The notes: generated by a model from the letters alone, not told the origin. DNA of 64,000 nucleotides from Alkalithermobacter thermoalcaliphilus JW-YL-7 = DSM 7308 (GCA_001584565.1 LSFY01000001.1:606001-670000); one strand, 5' to 3'; positions 20,021 through 29,886 are shown, counted from the first letter of the stretch. Numbers and translations: made by a program.

Positions 20021-20068
20021 AATAAGAACTTTATAGAGCTTTATAAGTTTTCTGTAACGGTAATTGAC

Positions 20069-21328
20069 TTGGATAAAATAGAAAAAATATCTTTAGGAGA
20101 ACAGTTTAACTTGGTTTTAATAAATACAGAAAAATTTAAAACAAATCTGATAAGTGTATATATAAAAAGGCCATTAGATAGAAAAGAAGTTACAAAAAAT
20201 ACTCTTATCCCAAGTTTATTAGAAAGTGGAACTGTAAATTTTAAAACACAAAGAGAAATATCTAGAAAATTAGATGAATTGTATGGAGCAGGACTAGCTT
20301 GCAGTGTAAGTAAAAAAGGAGAAAAACATATACTAAGCTTTAAATTAGCAATAGTAAACAATACATACGTAAATGAAAATATATTAAAAGAAGGACTTAT
20401 CCTTTTAAATGAAATAATAAATAAGCCTTTAGTAGAAAATAATGGATTTAAAAAAGAATACTTAGAAATTGAAAAAAGTAACTTAAGAGATAAAATAAGA
20501 TCAAGAATTAATGACAAGGGGCATTATGCATTAGAAAGATGTATAGAAGAAATGTGCAAAGGAGAAAGTTTTAGCATATATGAATATGGATATGAAGAAG
20601 ACTTAAAAGATATAGATGAAAAAACTCTTTATGATCATTATAAACATATAATAAGGACATCTCCTATTGATATAGTTATAGCAGGAAGTTTTGACAGAGA
20701 ATCTATAATAAATGATGTAAAAAATATATTAAACTTTGAAAGAGATAGTATTATACAGATCCCTCAAGAACAAATAGATATAGATGTAAAAGATGTTAAG
20801 AATATAACAGAGAAGATGGATGTAACTCAAGGGAAAATAGTTTTAGGGTTTAGAACAAATATACACTATAAAGACGATAAATATTATCCTCTTATGGTAT
20901 ATTCTAATATACTAGGGGGAGGACCTCACTCAAAACTTTTTGTAAATGTAAGAGAAAAGGAAAGCTTATGTTACTATATATATTCCTCAATAGAAAAATA
21001 TAAATCTATAATGGTGATTGCATCAGGCATAGAAGTAGATAACTATGAAAAAGCAATAAATCTTATCAACGAACAATTAGAAAAAATAAATAAAGGAGAA
21101 ATAACTCAAGAAGAAATAAGTAATAGTAAAAAAGCCTTAATAAATTCTGTTAATTCAGTTAAAGATAGTTTATTAGGTCTATCTGACTTTTATTATGGAC
21201 AAATAATAAGTCAAACACAAGAAAGTTTGGATTCTATAATTGAGAAGATAAATTCAGTTACAATAGAGCAAGTTATAGATGCTTCATCAAAAATAAAGTT
21301 AGACACGATATATTTCCTGAGAAACTAA
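20069..21328 (+). CDS. M16-family peptidase-like protein, inactive (YfmF-type) partner
   Basis: The protein has 419 residues with the M16 two-domain layout. The zinc motif HxxEH expected near residue 50 is missing (the region reads IPSLLESGTVNF), as in YfmF-like partners that pair with an active YfmH-like subunit. The C-terminal half has VVLGFRTN-like GKIVLGFRTNIHY and LGGGPHSKLFVNVREKESLCYY. TTG 20069 is the start used here; there is no ATG in the open upstream codons and no visible ribosome binding site. The decayed IS sits directly upstream and may have removed it. It pairs with the next gene, 11 bases downstream. Confidence 0.8.
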   Translation: MDKIEKISLGEQFNLVLINTEKFKTNLISVYIKRPLDRKEVTKNTLIPSLLESGTVNFKTQREISRKLDELYGAGLACSVSKKGEKHILSFKLAIVNNTYVNENILKEGLILLNEIINKPLVENNGFKKEYLEIEKSNLRDKIRSRINDKGHYALERCIEEMCKGESFSIYEYGYEEDLKDIDEKTLYDHYKHIIRTSPIDIVIAGSFDRESIINDVKNILNFERDSIIQIPQEQIDIDVKDVKNITEKMDVTQGKIVLGFRTNIHYKDDKYYPLMVYSNILGGGPHSKLFVNVREKESLCYYIYSSIEKYKSIMVIASGIEVDNYEKAINLINEQLEKINKGEITQEEISNSKKALINSVNSVKDSLLGLSDFYYGQIISQTQESLDSIIEKINSVTIEQVIDASSKIKLDTIYFLRN

Positions 21329-21339
21329 GGAGGTAAGTT

Positions 21340-22626
21340 ATGAAAGAAATAGTTAATGATAAATTAAAAGAAAGTATATTTTATGAAAAATTAGAAAATG
21401 GCTTAGAACTATTCTTTATGCACAAGCCAGGATTTACCAAAAAATATGCAGTGTTTGCTACTAAGTATGGATCTAATGATTTAGAGTTTATCCCTGCAAA
21501 TAAAGATAAAAAAATAAGAGTTAATGAGGGGATAGCACACTTTTTAGAACACAAGATGTTTGAACAGCCAGATGGGAAAAATGCATTTGATAAATTCTCA
21601 GATTTTGGAGCTAGCGCAAATGCATATACAAATTTTACAATGACTGCATACTTATTTTCTTGCACTGAAAATTTTTATCCTTGCTTAGAACATTTATTAG
21701 ATTATGTTCAAACGCCATATTTTACAGATGAAAATGTAGAAAAAGAAAAAGGAATAATAGAGCAAGAAATAAATATGTATAATGACAATGCAGATTGGAA
21801 AGTTTATTTTAATGCACTAAAAGCTATGTATGTTAATCATCCTACTAGAATTGATATTGCAGGAACTGTCGAAAGTATATACAAAATAACAAAAGAAGAG
21901 CTTTATGATTGTTACAATACATTTTATAGCCCGGGAAATATGGCATTATTTGTAGTAGGAGATTTAGAAAAAGATAAAGTAATTTCCACAGTAAGACAAA
22001 ATATGAGAAAAGAATTTAATAATCTAAACTCTAGTATAAAAAGGTTTTATCCAGATGAGCCAAAGAATATAAACCAAAAAGAAATTGTTGAGAATCTATC
22101 AGTATCTATACCTATGTTTAATATAGGGTTTAAAGATACAGATGTAAATTATGATGGCGATAAGCTATTAAATAAGGAAATAGCAACAGAAATTATATTA
22201 GATATGATATTTGACAAAGGAAGCATACTTTATGAACAGCTATATCTTAAAGGATTGATAAATGAAAGTTTTGGTTGTGATTATGTAGGTCATATAGATC
22301 ATGGATATACAATAATGGGAGGAGAATCTAAAGATCCTAAAAAAGTTAAAGATATAATATTTGAATATATCCAAAAATATAGAAAAGAAGGATTGGATGA
22401 AGAAAGTTTTAACCGATCAAAGAGAAAAAAAATAGGCAAATTCCTAAAATCATTTGATTCGATAGAATTTATAGCAAATAACTTTATATCTTATCATTTT
22501 AAAGGAATAAATATAACAGACTATCTTGAGGCAGTTAAGAACATAAAGTTTGAAGATGTTATAAATAGATTTAATAATCATTTTACAGAAGAAAATTGTG
22601 TTATATCTATAATAAATCCAAAATAG
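21340..22626 (+). CDS. M16-family zinc metallopeptidase (YfmH-type)
   Basis: This is the active partner of the pair. The inverted zinc-binding motif HFLEHKMFE is near residue 68, with the distal glutamate region EKEKGIIEQEINMY near residue 140. GASANAYTNFTMTAYLFSC and the C-terminal M16 domain complete the 428-residue protein. The family degrades peptides. AAGGAGG precedes ATG 21340. The terminator-like hairpin at 22667-22692 closes this transcript just before the division cluster. Confidence 0.9.
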   Translation: MKEIVNDKLKESIFYEKLENGLELFFMHKPGFTKKYAVFATKYGSNDLEFIPANKDKKIRVNEGIAHFLEHKMFEQPDGKNAFDKFSDFGASANAYTNFTMTAYLFSCTENFYPCLEHLLDYVQTPYFTDENVEKEKGIIEQEINMYNDNADWKVYFNALKAMYVNHPTRIDIAGTVESIYKITKEELYDCYNTFYSPGNMALFVVGDLEKDKVISTVRQNMRKEFNNLNSSIKRFYPDEPKNINQKEIVENLSVSIPMFNIGFKDTDVNYDGDKLLNKEIATEIILDMIFDKGSILYEQLYLKGLINESFGCDYVGHIDHGYTIMGGESKDPKKVKDIIFEYIQKYRKEGLDEESFNRSKRKKIGKFLKSFDSIEFIANNFISYHFKGINITDYLEAVKNIKFEDVINRFNNHFTEENCVISIINPK

Positions 22627-22633
22627 TTGAAAA

Positions 22634-22662
22634 TTGACATACTGCTTAAGTACAATTATAAT
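22634..22662 (+). promoter_or_regulatory. Consensus sigma-A promoter of the lgt/division cluster
   Basis: TTGACA (22634-22639), 17 bases, TATAAT (22657-22662): a perfect match in both boxes and spacing. Initiation is expected near 22668-22670. It is the strongest promoter-like sequence in the window and stands at the head of the cell-wall and division run. Confidence 0.85.
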
Positions 22663-22666
22663 AAAG

Positions 22667-22692
22667 CTAGGCTTAGCCTGGTTTTATTTTTT
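22667..22692 (+). terminator. Hairpin and T run overlapping the lgt transcription start
   Basis: CTAGGC (22667-22672) and GCCTGG (22676-22681) form a six-pair stem with a TTA loop followed by TTTTATTTTTT. Because the promoter should start RNA inside the left arm, transcripts from upstream would carry the whole stem but new transcripts would not. Confidence 0.55.
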
Positions 22693-22706
22693 ATGGAGGT
22701 GAAATA

Positions 22707-23456
22707 ATGGATCCAATAGCGTTTAGTATTTTTGGTATAGATATAAGATGGTATGGTATACTTATATCGATGGCTATGGTAATTGGAATTTTCATAGCTT
22801 TAAATGGAGCTAAAAGAGCTAAAATAGATGAAGATAGATTATTAGATTTATATTTGATAGCTATACCAAGTTCTATAATTGGTGCTAGAGTATATTATGT
22901 TCTATTCAACTTAGAATATTACAAAGGAGATTTATTTAAAATAATAAATATAAGAAGTGGTGGACTTGCAATACATGGAGGAATCATAGGTGGCTTGATT
23001 GCAGGTTATATATACTGCAAACTTAAAAATATAGATTTTAGAAAAGTTATTGATATTTCAGCTCCTGGTATTATACTAGGACAAGCTATAGGAAGATGGG
23101 GAAATTTCTTTAATCAAGAAGCATATGGAAGGCCTACTGATTTACCTTGGGCAATAACAATAGATGGTGTTAAAGTTCATCCAACGTTTTTTTATGAATT
23201 TGTTTGGAATATATGTGTTTTTATATTTCTAATAAAATTTAGGAAAAATAAAAAATATGAAGGTCAAATTTTCATATACTATGCAATTGGATATTCAATA
23301 GGAAGATTCTTTATAGAAGGACTTAGGATAGATAGTCTTATGATAGGCCCTTTCAAAACTGCACAGTTAGTAAGTTTATTAACCATAACTGGTTGTATTT
23401 TTTTAGATAGGTATTTTCAAAAACACGATGTAAGGAGAGAAAAAAATGAATTTTAA
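22707..23456 (+). CDS. lgt: Prolipoprotein diacylglyceryl transferase
   Basis: This membrane enzyme transfers diacylglycerol to the lipobox cysteine of prelipoproteins. It has 249 residues with about seven hydrophobic segments. The Lgt signature [15 protein letters not shown] is near residue 131, with [12 protein letters not shown] near residue 92 and the essential arginine region in [20 protein letters not shown] precedes the ATG. It overlaps rsmH by 11 bases. Its place at the head of the division cluster, where mraZ normally sits, is noteworthy. Confidence 0.95.
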   Translation: MDPIAFSIFGIDIRWYGILISMAMVIGIFIALNGAKRAKIDEDRLLDLYLIAIPSSIIGARVYYVLFNLEYYKGDLFKIINIRSGGLAIHGGIIGGLIAGYIYCKLKNIDFRKVIDISAPGIILGQAIGRWGNFFNQEAYGRPTDLPWAITIDGVKVHPTFFYEFVWNICVFIFLIKFRKNKKYEGQIFIYYAIGYSIGRFFIEGLRIDSLMIGPFKTAQLVSLLTITGCIFLDRYFQKHDVRREKNEF

Positions 23457-24381
23457 TCATATATCTGTTCTTTTAGATGAATGTATAGAAAACTTAAATA
23501 TAAAACCTAATGGTGTGTATGTGGATGCGACATTAGGTGGAGCAGGACATTCTTTAGAGATAGTTAAAAGACTAAATGAAGATGGACTTTTAATAGGATT
23601 TGATCAAGATATAAATGCAATAAAAGTTGCAAGTGAAAAGCTTAAAAATTATGAACAAAAAATTAAACTTATTCATAGTAATTTTGTAAATTTAAAATCA
23701 GAACTTGACAAGATAGGAATACATAAAATTGATGGTATACTTATAGACTTAGGAGTATCTTCTCATCAGTTAGATGAAAAAGAAAGAGGATTTTCTTATA
23801 TGCAGGATGCTACTTTAGATATGAGAATGGATATAAGAAATCCTATAACTGCTAAAGATATTGTAAACAGCTATAGTGAAGAGGAATTAGAGAAGATAAT
23901 AAGAATATACGGAGAAGAAAATTGGTCTAAAAGAATAGCAAAATTTATAGTGCAAGAAAGACAAAAAAAGCAAATCAATACAACAGGAGAACTTGTAGAT
24001 ATAATAAAAATGGCAATACCTAAAAAAGCTAGAATAGATGGTCCTCATCCAGCAAAAAGAACTTTTCAAGCACTAAGAATAGAGGTAAACAATGAATTAG
24101 ATATAATAGATAAAGTTATTGTAGATAGTGCTAATATGCTAAATAAAGGCGGCAGGATATGTATAATAACATTCCATTCACTTGAAGATAGAATAGTAAA
24201 AAACACATATAAAAATCTAGAAAAAAGTTGTATTTGTCCTAAGGAATTTCCTGTGTGTCAATGTAATCAAGCTCAAGTTCTAAAGATTATAACAAAAAAG
24301 CCTATAATTCCTAGTCAAGAAGAAATAACTCAAAATCCTAGATCAAGGAGTGCAAAATTAAGGGTAGCAGAAAAAGTATAG
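23446..24381 (+). CDS. rsmH: 16S rRNA (cytosine1402-N4)-methyltransferase
   Basis: It methylates C1402 in the ribosomal P site using S-adenosylmethionine. 311 residues. [11 protein letters not shown] near residue 26 is the SAM-binding loop; [14 protein letters not shown] and [15 protein letters not shown] follow, and [15 protein letters not shown] plus [12 protein letters not shown] are family signatures. GGAGAG precedes the ATG within lgt. It is the customary first gene of division clusters (mraW). No mraZ precedes it. Confidence 0.96.
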   Translation: MNFNHISVLLDECIENLNIKPNGVYVDATLGGAGHSLEIVKRLNEDGLLIGFDQDINAIKVASEKLKNYEQKIKLIHSNFVNLKSELDKIGIHKIDGILIDLGVSSHQLDEKERGFSYMQDATLDMRMDIRNPITAKDIVNSYSEEELEKIIRIYGEENWSKRIAKFIVQERQKKQINTTGELVDIIKMAIPKKARIDGPHPAKRTFQALRIEVNNELDIIDKVIVDSANMLNKGGRICIITFHSLEDRIVKNTYKNLEKSCICPKEFPVCQCNQAQVLKIITKKPIIPSQEEITQNPRSRSAKLRVAEKV

Positions 24382-24400
24382 GGTTTGGAGGAAATTTAAA

Positions 24401-24751
24401 ATGTATAAGAACGTTACAAGTTTAGAGGAATATAAAAATAGAAAAAAGAATACTATTTATAGAGAAAAAAGAGCTAAAAAAAGAAAGTTCAAGCCTATTA
24501 TTAAATTAGCCTTTTTTATGATTTTTGGCGTAATGATTGCATTTATGTGTGGATACGCCTATATATCAAGTTTAAAATATGAAATACACTCTCTTAATAG
24601 AGAATTGAGAGGCCTTGAAAATAAAAAAGGTGAACTTACTGTTGAACTAGAGAGATTGAGCAAAAGTGGATATATAGAAAGAGAAGCGAAAAAAAGACTT
24701 AATATGGTTTATCCAAGTGAAGAACAAATAGTTTATATTAGAGTAGATTAA
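24401..24751 (+). CDS. ftsL: FtsL/DivIC-type septum formation initiator
   Basis: This is a 116-residue bitopic membrane protein with a basic cytoplasmic N terminus (1-35), one membrane segment (about 36-57) and an extracellular leucine-zipper coiled coil (about 58-92) with YIEREAKKRLNMVYP after it. FtsL partners FtsQ and DivIC in the divisome. Position between rsmH and the penicillin-binding protein supports FtsL over DivIC. TTGGAGG precedes the ATG. Confidence 0.85.
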   Translation: MYKNVTSLEEYKNRKKNTIYREKRAKKRKFKPIIKLAFFMIFGVMIAFMCGYAYISSLKYEIHSLNRELRGLENKKGELTVELERLSKSGYIEREAKKRLNMVYPSEEQIVYIRVD

Positions 24752-24770
24752 TTAATTGGGGGGCTAGATT

Positions 24771-26936
24771 TTGTCTGGATTAAATATAAGACATAGAAAA
24801 AGACTTATTTTTTTATTGATTCTTGTTACATTGGGATTTTTTGGATTAGTAGTAAGAGTTGGATATATACAGATGATAAAAGGGCCGTGGCTAAAAGAAA
24901 GAGCTATTTCTCAACAGACAAGAGATATACCTATAGAAGCTAGGAGAGGCACTATATACGATAGAAAAGGAAAAGAATTAGCTGTAAGCATAACAAAACA
25001 CACAATCTGGGCAAAACCAGTAGAAGTTGATAAACCTCAAGAAGCAGCTAAAGCTATTGCTCAGATAATAGGTGAAGATGAAGAAGTAATTTTAAAGAGG
25101 ATAACTAAAAAGAATGTAGGATTAGTAAGAGTTGCTAGATGGATAGATGAAGATAAGGCAAATGAAATGAGAAAACTACGCTTTAGGGGAATATGGATAA
25201 CGGAAGATAATAAAAGATATTATCCTTACGGGAATTTTGCAGCCTATATATTAGGCCATGTTTCAGCAGATAATGCTGGTGTTGCAGGAATAGAATTAGA
25301 ATATGATAAACATTTAAAAGGTCTTCCTGGAAGACTTGTAATAAATACTGATGCATCGGGAAAAGAAATTCCTTTTTCAAACGAGATATACAACGAACCA
25401 AAAGATGGAATGGGGTTAGTTCTTACAATAGATGAAATAATACAACACTATGTAGAGAAAGCTTTAGATAAGGCACTTGAGGTTAATAACGCAAAAAGAG
25501 TTTATGCAATAGTTATGGATCCTAAAACTGGGGATATACTTGCAATGAGTGCAAAACCAGATTATGATCCAAATAACCCTAGAAAGGCTTTATATCCCCT
25601 GTTTGAAGAAGAAATAGCAAAATATGATGATAGTGAAAAAATAAAAGCATGGTTTAAAATGTGGAGAAATCCTATAGTAAATGATACTTATGAACCAGGA
25701 TCTACATTCAAATTAATAACATCAGCAGCTGGGATTGAAGAAGGAGTTGTAACACCAGATGAAGAGTTTTATTGTAAGGGATATATAATGGTTGCTGATA
25801 GAAGAATAAGATGTTGGAGACATTATAATCCTCATGGAAGACAAACATTTACTCAAACAGTTGAAACTTCATGTAACCCTGCTTTTGTAGAAGTTGGTCA
25901 AAGATTAGGGGTAGATAAATTATATAGCTATATAAATGCATTTGGTCTTACATCTCAAACAGGTATAGATTTGCCAGGTGAAGAAAGAGGACTTATTTAT
26001 AATAAAAGTGCTGTTGGGCCAGTAGAACTTGCTACAATATCATTTGGTCAAAGTATATCAGTTACACCTATACAGCTTATAACTTCAATTTCTGCAATAG
26101 CTAATGACGGAAAACTTATGAAACCTAGGCTTGTTAAAGAGTTAGTAGATCCAAAAGGAAATGTAATACAAAGGTTTGAACCTGAAACAGTAAGGCAAGT
26201 AATATCTGCAAACACTTCTAAAACAATAAGAGAGATGATGGAATCGGTAGTAAGAGATGGTTCAGGTAAAGCAGCTTATATACCAGGCTATAGAGTAGGA
26301 GGAAAAACAGGAACGGCTCAAAAGGTTATAGATGGAAGATATGCAAGTGGACATTATATTTCATCTTTTGTAGCTATAGCACCTAGTGACGATCCACAGT
26401 TAGCAGTATTGGTGGTAATAGATGAGCCAAGAGGAGAAAGTCACTTTGGTAGTTTAACGGCAGGACCTGTAGTAAAAGAAATAATTTATGATACGTTAAA
26501 ATATCTAGATGTAAAGCCTTCATACACTGAGCAAGAAAAAGAAAATCTAGTTAAAGAAGAAGTTGTAGTTCCTGAAGTTAGAAATCTAACATTAGCCGAT
26601 GCTGCTAAAGTACTTGTAGAGAAAAAACTAAACTTTACAGTTGAGCCAGATATGTATTCAGAAGGAGACGCTATTGTAATAGATATGTTTCCTAAACCAC
26701 AGGCAAAAGTACCTATAGAATCTAGTATAATACTTTATGTAAAGGATAAAAATACAAAGTCTTCTCAGGTGGTAGTGCCAGACTTAAAAGGAAAGACGGT
26801 ACGAGAAGTGTCTAACATACTTCAAGGTCTAGGGCTTAAATTTAAAATTGTTGGAAATGGGATTTGCGTAGATCAAAATCCTAAGCCAAATTCACAAGTA
26901 GATACAAATTCTACAATAATAGTAGAATTTAAATAA
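24771..26936 (+). CDS. spoVD: Penicillin-binding protein with PASTA domains (SpoVD/Pbp2B type)
   Basis: This class B transpeptidase crosslinks septal or cortex peptidoglycan. It has 721 residues: one membrane anchor (about 12-32), the PBP dimerisation domain with RRGTIYDRKG, then transpeptidase motifs STFK near 312, SCN near 368 and KTGTAQ near 515. The C terminus has two PASTA repeats (about 597-660 and 663-720). In B. subtilis SpoVD has one PASTA and Pbp2B two; clostridia often have a single such gene here, so vegetative versus sporulation role is undecided. TTG 24771 is the start, behind GGGGGG. Confidence 0.85.
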   Translation: MSGLNIRHRKRLIFLLILVTLGFFGLVVRVGYIQMIKGPWLKERAISQQTRDIPIEARRGTIYDRKGKELAVSITKHTIWAKPVEVDKPQEAAKAIAQIIGEDEEVILKRITKKNVGLVRVARWIDEDKANEMRKLRFRGIWITEDNKRYYPYGNFAAYILGHVSADNAGVAGIELEYDKHLKGLPGRLVINTDASGKEIPFSNEIYNEPKDGMGLVLTIDEIIQHYVEKALDKALEVNNAKRVYAIVMDPKTGDILAMSAKPDYDPNNPRKALYPLFEEEIAKYDDSEKIKAWFKMWRNPIVNDTYEPGSTFKLITSAAGIEEGVVTPDEEFYCKGYIMVADRRIRCWRHYNPHGRQTFTQTVETSCNPAFVEVGQRLGVDKLYSYINAFGLTSQTGIDLPGEERGLIYNKSAVGPVELATISFGQSISVTPIQLITSISAIANDGKLMKPRLVKELVDPKGNVIQRFEPETVRQVISANTSKTIREMMESVVRDGSGKAAYIPGYRVGGKTGTAQKVIDGRYASGHYISSFVAIAPSDDPQLAVLVVIDEPRGESHFGSLTAGPVVKEIIYDTLKYLDVKPSYTEQEKENLVKEEVVVPEVRNLTLADAAKVLVEKKLNFTVEPDMYSEGDAIVIDMFPKPQAKVPIESSIILYVKDKNTKSSQVVVPDLKGKTVREVSNILQGLGLKFKIVGNGICVDQNPKPNSQVDTNSTIIVEFK

Positions 26937-26970
26937 CTATTAAAACTTTATAAACTAGTATATAATTAAT

Positions 26971-27003
26971 AAGGCAATGTATGTTAAAATATACATTGCC
27001 TTT
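26971..27003 (+). other. Strong hairpin between the PBP and murE
   Basis: AAGGCAATGTAT (26971-26982) pairs perfectly with ATACATTGCCTT (26991-27002). The T run after it is only TTTAT, so termination would be partial at best; it may be an attenuating or RNA-stabilising hairpin within the cluster. A TATAAT (26961-26966) lies just upstream without a convincing -35 box. Confidence 0.55.
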
Positions 27004-27040
27004 ATAAGAGCTATATATTTATTTGAGGGAGAGATAAAAT

Positions 27041-28495
27041 ATGAAATTAAAAGATATAATATCAGGATTAGATATAATTGATATACATGGAAAATTAGAT
27101 TTAGAAATAAATAGTATAGATTATGATTCAAGAAGACTTGATAAAGATAGTTTATTTATATGTATTAAAGGATTTAATGTAGATGGACACAACTTTATAC
27201 AAGAAGGGATCAAAAAAGGAAGTAGAGCATTTATTGTACAAGATGATATATTTATAGAAGGATACACATTTATAAGAGTAAAAGATACTAGAGATGCTAT
27301 GGCTATAATAGCGTCAAATTTCTACAAAAACCCTACAAAAGATTTAAATTTAGTTGGCGTAACAGGAACTAATGGAAAAACTACAATAACTTATTTACTA
27401 AAAGATATATTACATGAAGAAGGAGTAGGTCTTATAGGAACTATAAAAAACATAATAGGAGATAAAGAAATAGTATCTTCTAGAACTACACCGGAAAGTT
27501 TGCAGCTTCAGTCATATTTTAGAGAAATGGTTGATAAAAATGTAAAATATTGCGTCATGGAAGTTTCATCACACTCATTAGAACTTAAAAGAGTAGAAGA
27601 ATGTGAATTTAAGGTTGGTATATTTACGAACTTAACAGAAGATCACTTAGATTTTCATAAAACTTTAGAAAATTATAGGCTAGCAAAACAAAAATTATTT
27701 TACAAAACAACCAAAGCAAATATAATCAATATAGACGATGAAGGTGGAAGAAAAATATATGAAGATATAAAACATCTAAAAACACCTATAATAACCTATG
27801 GAATAAATAATAAAGCGGATATTACAGCAAAAGATATAAAAATGTTTCTCGATAAAGTTCAATATACAGTTGTAACTGATGAATTTGAGGAAGAAGTTGA
27901 AGTTCCAATTCCGGGTAAATTTACAGTATATAACTCGTTAGCAGTTATAGGTGCATGCATAGCATTAGGAATACCAAAAGAAATTATAATAAAAAGACTA
28001 AAAAAAGCAAACAAAGTTCCAGGAAGATTTGAAACTATAAACAGCAGCAAAAACTTTAGCGTAATAGTTGACTATGCTCATACACCAGATGCACTAGAAA
28101 ATATAATAAAAACTGCAAGAGAATTTGTAAGAGGAAATATAATTACAGTATTTGGCTGTGGTGGAGACAGAGATAGATCAAAACGACCTATAATGGGCAA
28201 GATAAGCCAAGATTTAAGTGATATTAGCATCATAACTTCAGATAATCCTAGAAGCGAAGATCCTAAAAAGATCGTTGAAGATATATTAGAAGGTATGAAC
28301 AAGAATATAAATAACTACAAAATAATTATAGATAGAAAAGAAGCTATAAAACAAGCTATAGCAATGGCAAACGAAGGAGATATAGTAATTGTAGCAGGAA
28401 AAGGTCACGAAGATTATCAAATAATAGGAGATAAGAAAATTCATTTTGATGATAAAGAAGTAGTAAGAGAATTTTTAAAGGAGGATAAAAAATGA
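27041..28495 (+). CDS. murE: UDP-MurNAc-L-Ala-D-Glu ligase, meso-diaminopimelate type
   Basis: It adds the third residue to the stem peptide, using ATP. 484 residues. The P-loop is GVTGTNGKTTITY near residue 107; the carbamylated-lysine region and VVDYAHTPDALE are present. DNPRSEDP near residue 406 is the DNPR motif that selects meso-diaminopimelate rather than lysine, so the wall should be A1-gamma type. GAGGGAGAG precedes the ATG. It overlaps murF by four bases (ATGA-type junction). Confidence 0.95.
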   Translation: MKLKDIISGLDIIDIHGKLDLEINSIDYDSRRLDKDSLFICIKGFNVDGHNFIQEGIKKGSRAFIVQDDIFIEGYTFIRVKDTRDAMAIIASNFYKNPTKDLNLVGVTGTNGKTTITYLLKDILHEEGVGLIGTIKNIIGDKEIVSSRTTPESLQLQSYFREMVDKNVKYCVMEVSSHSLELKRVEECEFKVGIFTNLTEDHLDFHKTLENYRLAKQKLFYKTTKANIINIDDEGGRKIYEDIKHLKTPIITYGINNKADITAKDIKMFLDKVQYTVVTDEFEEEVEVPIPGKFTVYNSLAVIGACIALGIPKEIIIKRLKKANKVPGRFETINSSKNFSVIVDYAHTPDALENIIKTAREFVRGNIITVFGCGGDRDRSKRPIMGKISQDLSDISIITSDNPRSEDPKKIVEDILEGMNKNINNYKIIIDRKEAIKQAIAMANEGDIVIVAGKGHEDYQIIGDKKIHFDDKEVVREFLKEDKK

Positions 28496-29865
28496 ATCCA
28501 ATAAGTATTGAAGAAATAGTAATTGCTACAAACGGTGAACTTATTAAAGGAAACGGCAAAGATTTAGTAAATAACATATCTATAGATAGCAGAAAGACAA
28601 AAAAGAAAGATATGTATATAGCATTAATAGGGGAAAAATTTGATGGACATGACTTTATAAAAGATGCATATGAAAAGGGAGCAAATACATTTGTTATCGA
28701 TAAGAATCACCATATAGATTTGATATCAGAAGATATAAATATAATTAAAGTTGAGGATACTACAAAAGCTATTGGAGATATAGCTAAATTTTATAGGGAT
28801 AAATTCAAGATTCATTATGTAGGGGTTACCGGTAGCACAGGAAAAACAACTACAAAAGATATGATATATGCAGTTTTATCAAGCAAATATAAAACATTAA
28901 AAACAGAGGGTAACTTTAATAATCACATAGGCTTACCATTAACTATATTCAATCTAGAAAGTTACCATGAGGCAGCTATTCTTGAAATGGGAATGTCATC
29001 GTTTGGAGAGATAGAATATTTAGCTGAAATAGCAAGGCCGCATATTGCAGTGATATCTAACATAGGATTTTCACACATAGAAAATTTGGGATCAAGAGAA
29101 GGAATACTAAAAGCAAAACTAGAAATAACAAGTCAATTTTCAAAAGATAATATATTGATTATAAATGGAGATGACGAATATCTAAAGACAGTAAAAAATA
29201 AAAAAGTAGATTATAAAATAAAAAGTTTTGGTTTTAATTTTGATAATGATTTAAAATGTATAAAATATGAAACTAATGAAGATGGAACACAGTTTACTGT
29301 GGAATTATATAATAAAGAGTATGATTTTTTTACTCCAGCTAGAGGAAAACATAACATATATAATGCTATGGCAGCTATTTTAGTTGGAATGGAGCTTAAT
29401 TTAAGCATCGAAGAAATAAAAAAAGGGTTATTAGATTATAAAGCAACAAATATGAGATTAGATATAATTAAAAAAGGCAACATTATAATAATAAATGATG
29501 CTTATAATGCTAGTCCTGATTCTATGAAGGCAGCGTTAGATGTACTAAATGAATACAAGAATAATAGAAAAATAGCTGTACTAGGTGATATGCTAGAAAT
29601 GGGAGAATATTCTAAACAAGTACATGAAATAGTTGGATCGTTTGCAAAAGATAAAAGTGATATTATAATAACTGTAGGAAATAATTCAAGATATATAGGA
29701 TATAAGGCTATAGAAGAAGGGTTTGAAAAATCAAATGTATATCATTTTTCGACAAATGAAGAAGTTGTTGAGTTATTAGAAAAAATAATTTCAGACGATG
29801 ATGTAGTTTTAGTAAAAGGTTCAAGGGGAATGAGGATGGAGAAAATAGTTGAAGCTTTGTGTTAA
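28492..29865 (+). CDS. murF: UDP-MurNAc-tripeptide--D-Ala-D-Ala ligase
   Basis: It adds the D-Ala-D-Ala dipeptide, completing the pentapeptide precursor. 457 residues. P-loop GVTGSTGKTTTKDM near residue 109; EMGMSSFGEI and INDAYNASPDSMKAAL are typical MurF motifs. AAGGAGG precedes the ATG inside the end of murE. mraY follows after 21 bases. Confidence 0.95.
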   Translation: MNPISIEEIVIATNGELIKGNGKDLVNNISIDSRKTKKKDMYIALIGEKFDGHDFIKDAYEKGANTFVIDKNHHIDLISEDINIIKVEDTTKAIGDIAKFYRDKFKIHYVGVTGSTGKTTTKDMIYAVLSSKYKTLKTEGNFNNHIGLPLTIFNLESYHEAAILEMGMSSFGEIEYLAEIARPHIAVISNIGFSHIENLGSREGILKAKLEITSQFSKDNILIINGDDEYLKTVKNKKVDYKIKSFGFNFDNDLKCIKYETNEDGTQFTVELYNKEYDFFTPARGKHNIYNAMAAILVGMELNLSIEEIKKGLLDYKATNMRLDIIKKGNIIIINDAYNASPDSMKAALDVLNEYKNNRKIAVLGDMLEMGEYSKQVHEIVGSFAKDKSDIIITVGNNSRYIGYKAIEEGFEKSNVYHFSTNEEVVELLEKIISDDDVVLVKGSRGMRMEKIVEALC

Positions 29866-29886
29866 TACAAGAGAGGAGTTATTGAA

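Larger units (their letters stand above)
18793..20068 (+). mobile_element. Decayed IS607-family insertion sequence
   Basis: The gap of about 1.27 kb between two genes holds, in order: an AT-rich left end with a perfect ATAACAT-C-ATGTTAT palindrome (18839-18853), a gutted tnpA, a broken tnpB and a non-coding right end. IS607 elements carry a serine recombinase with a MerR-like N terminus followed by tnpB, as here; they have no terminal inverted repeats, so the exact ends are not visible and the coordinates are the gene-free interval. No second copy is in the window. Confidence 0.8.
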
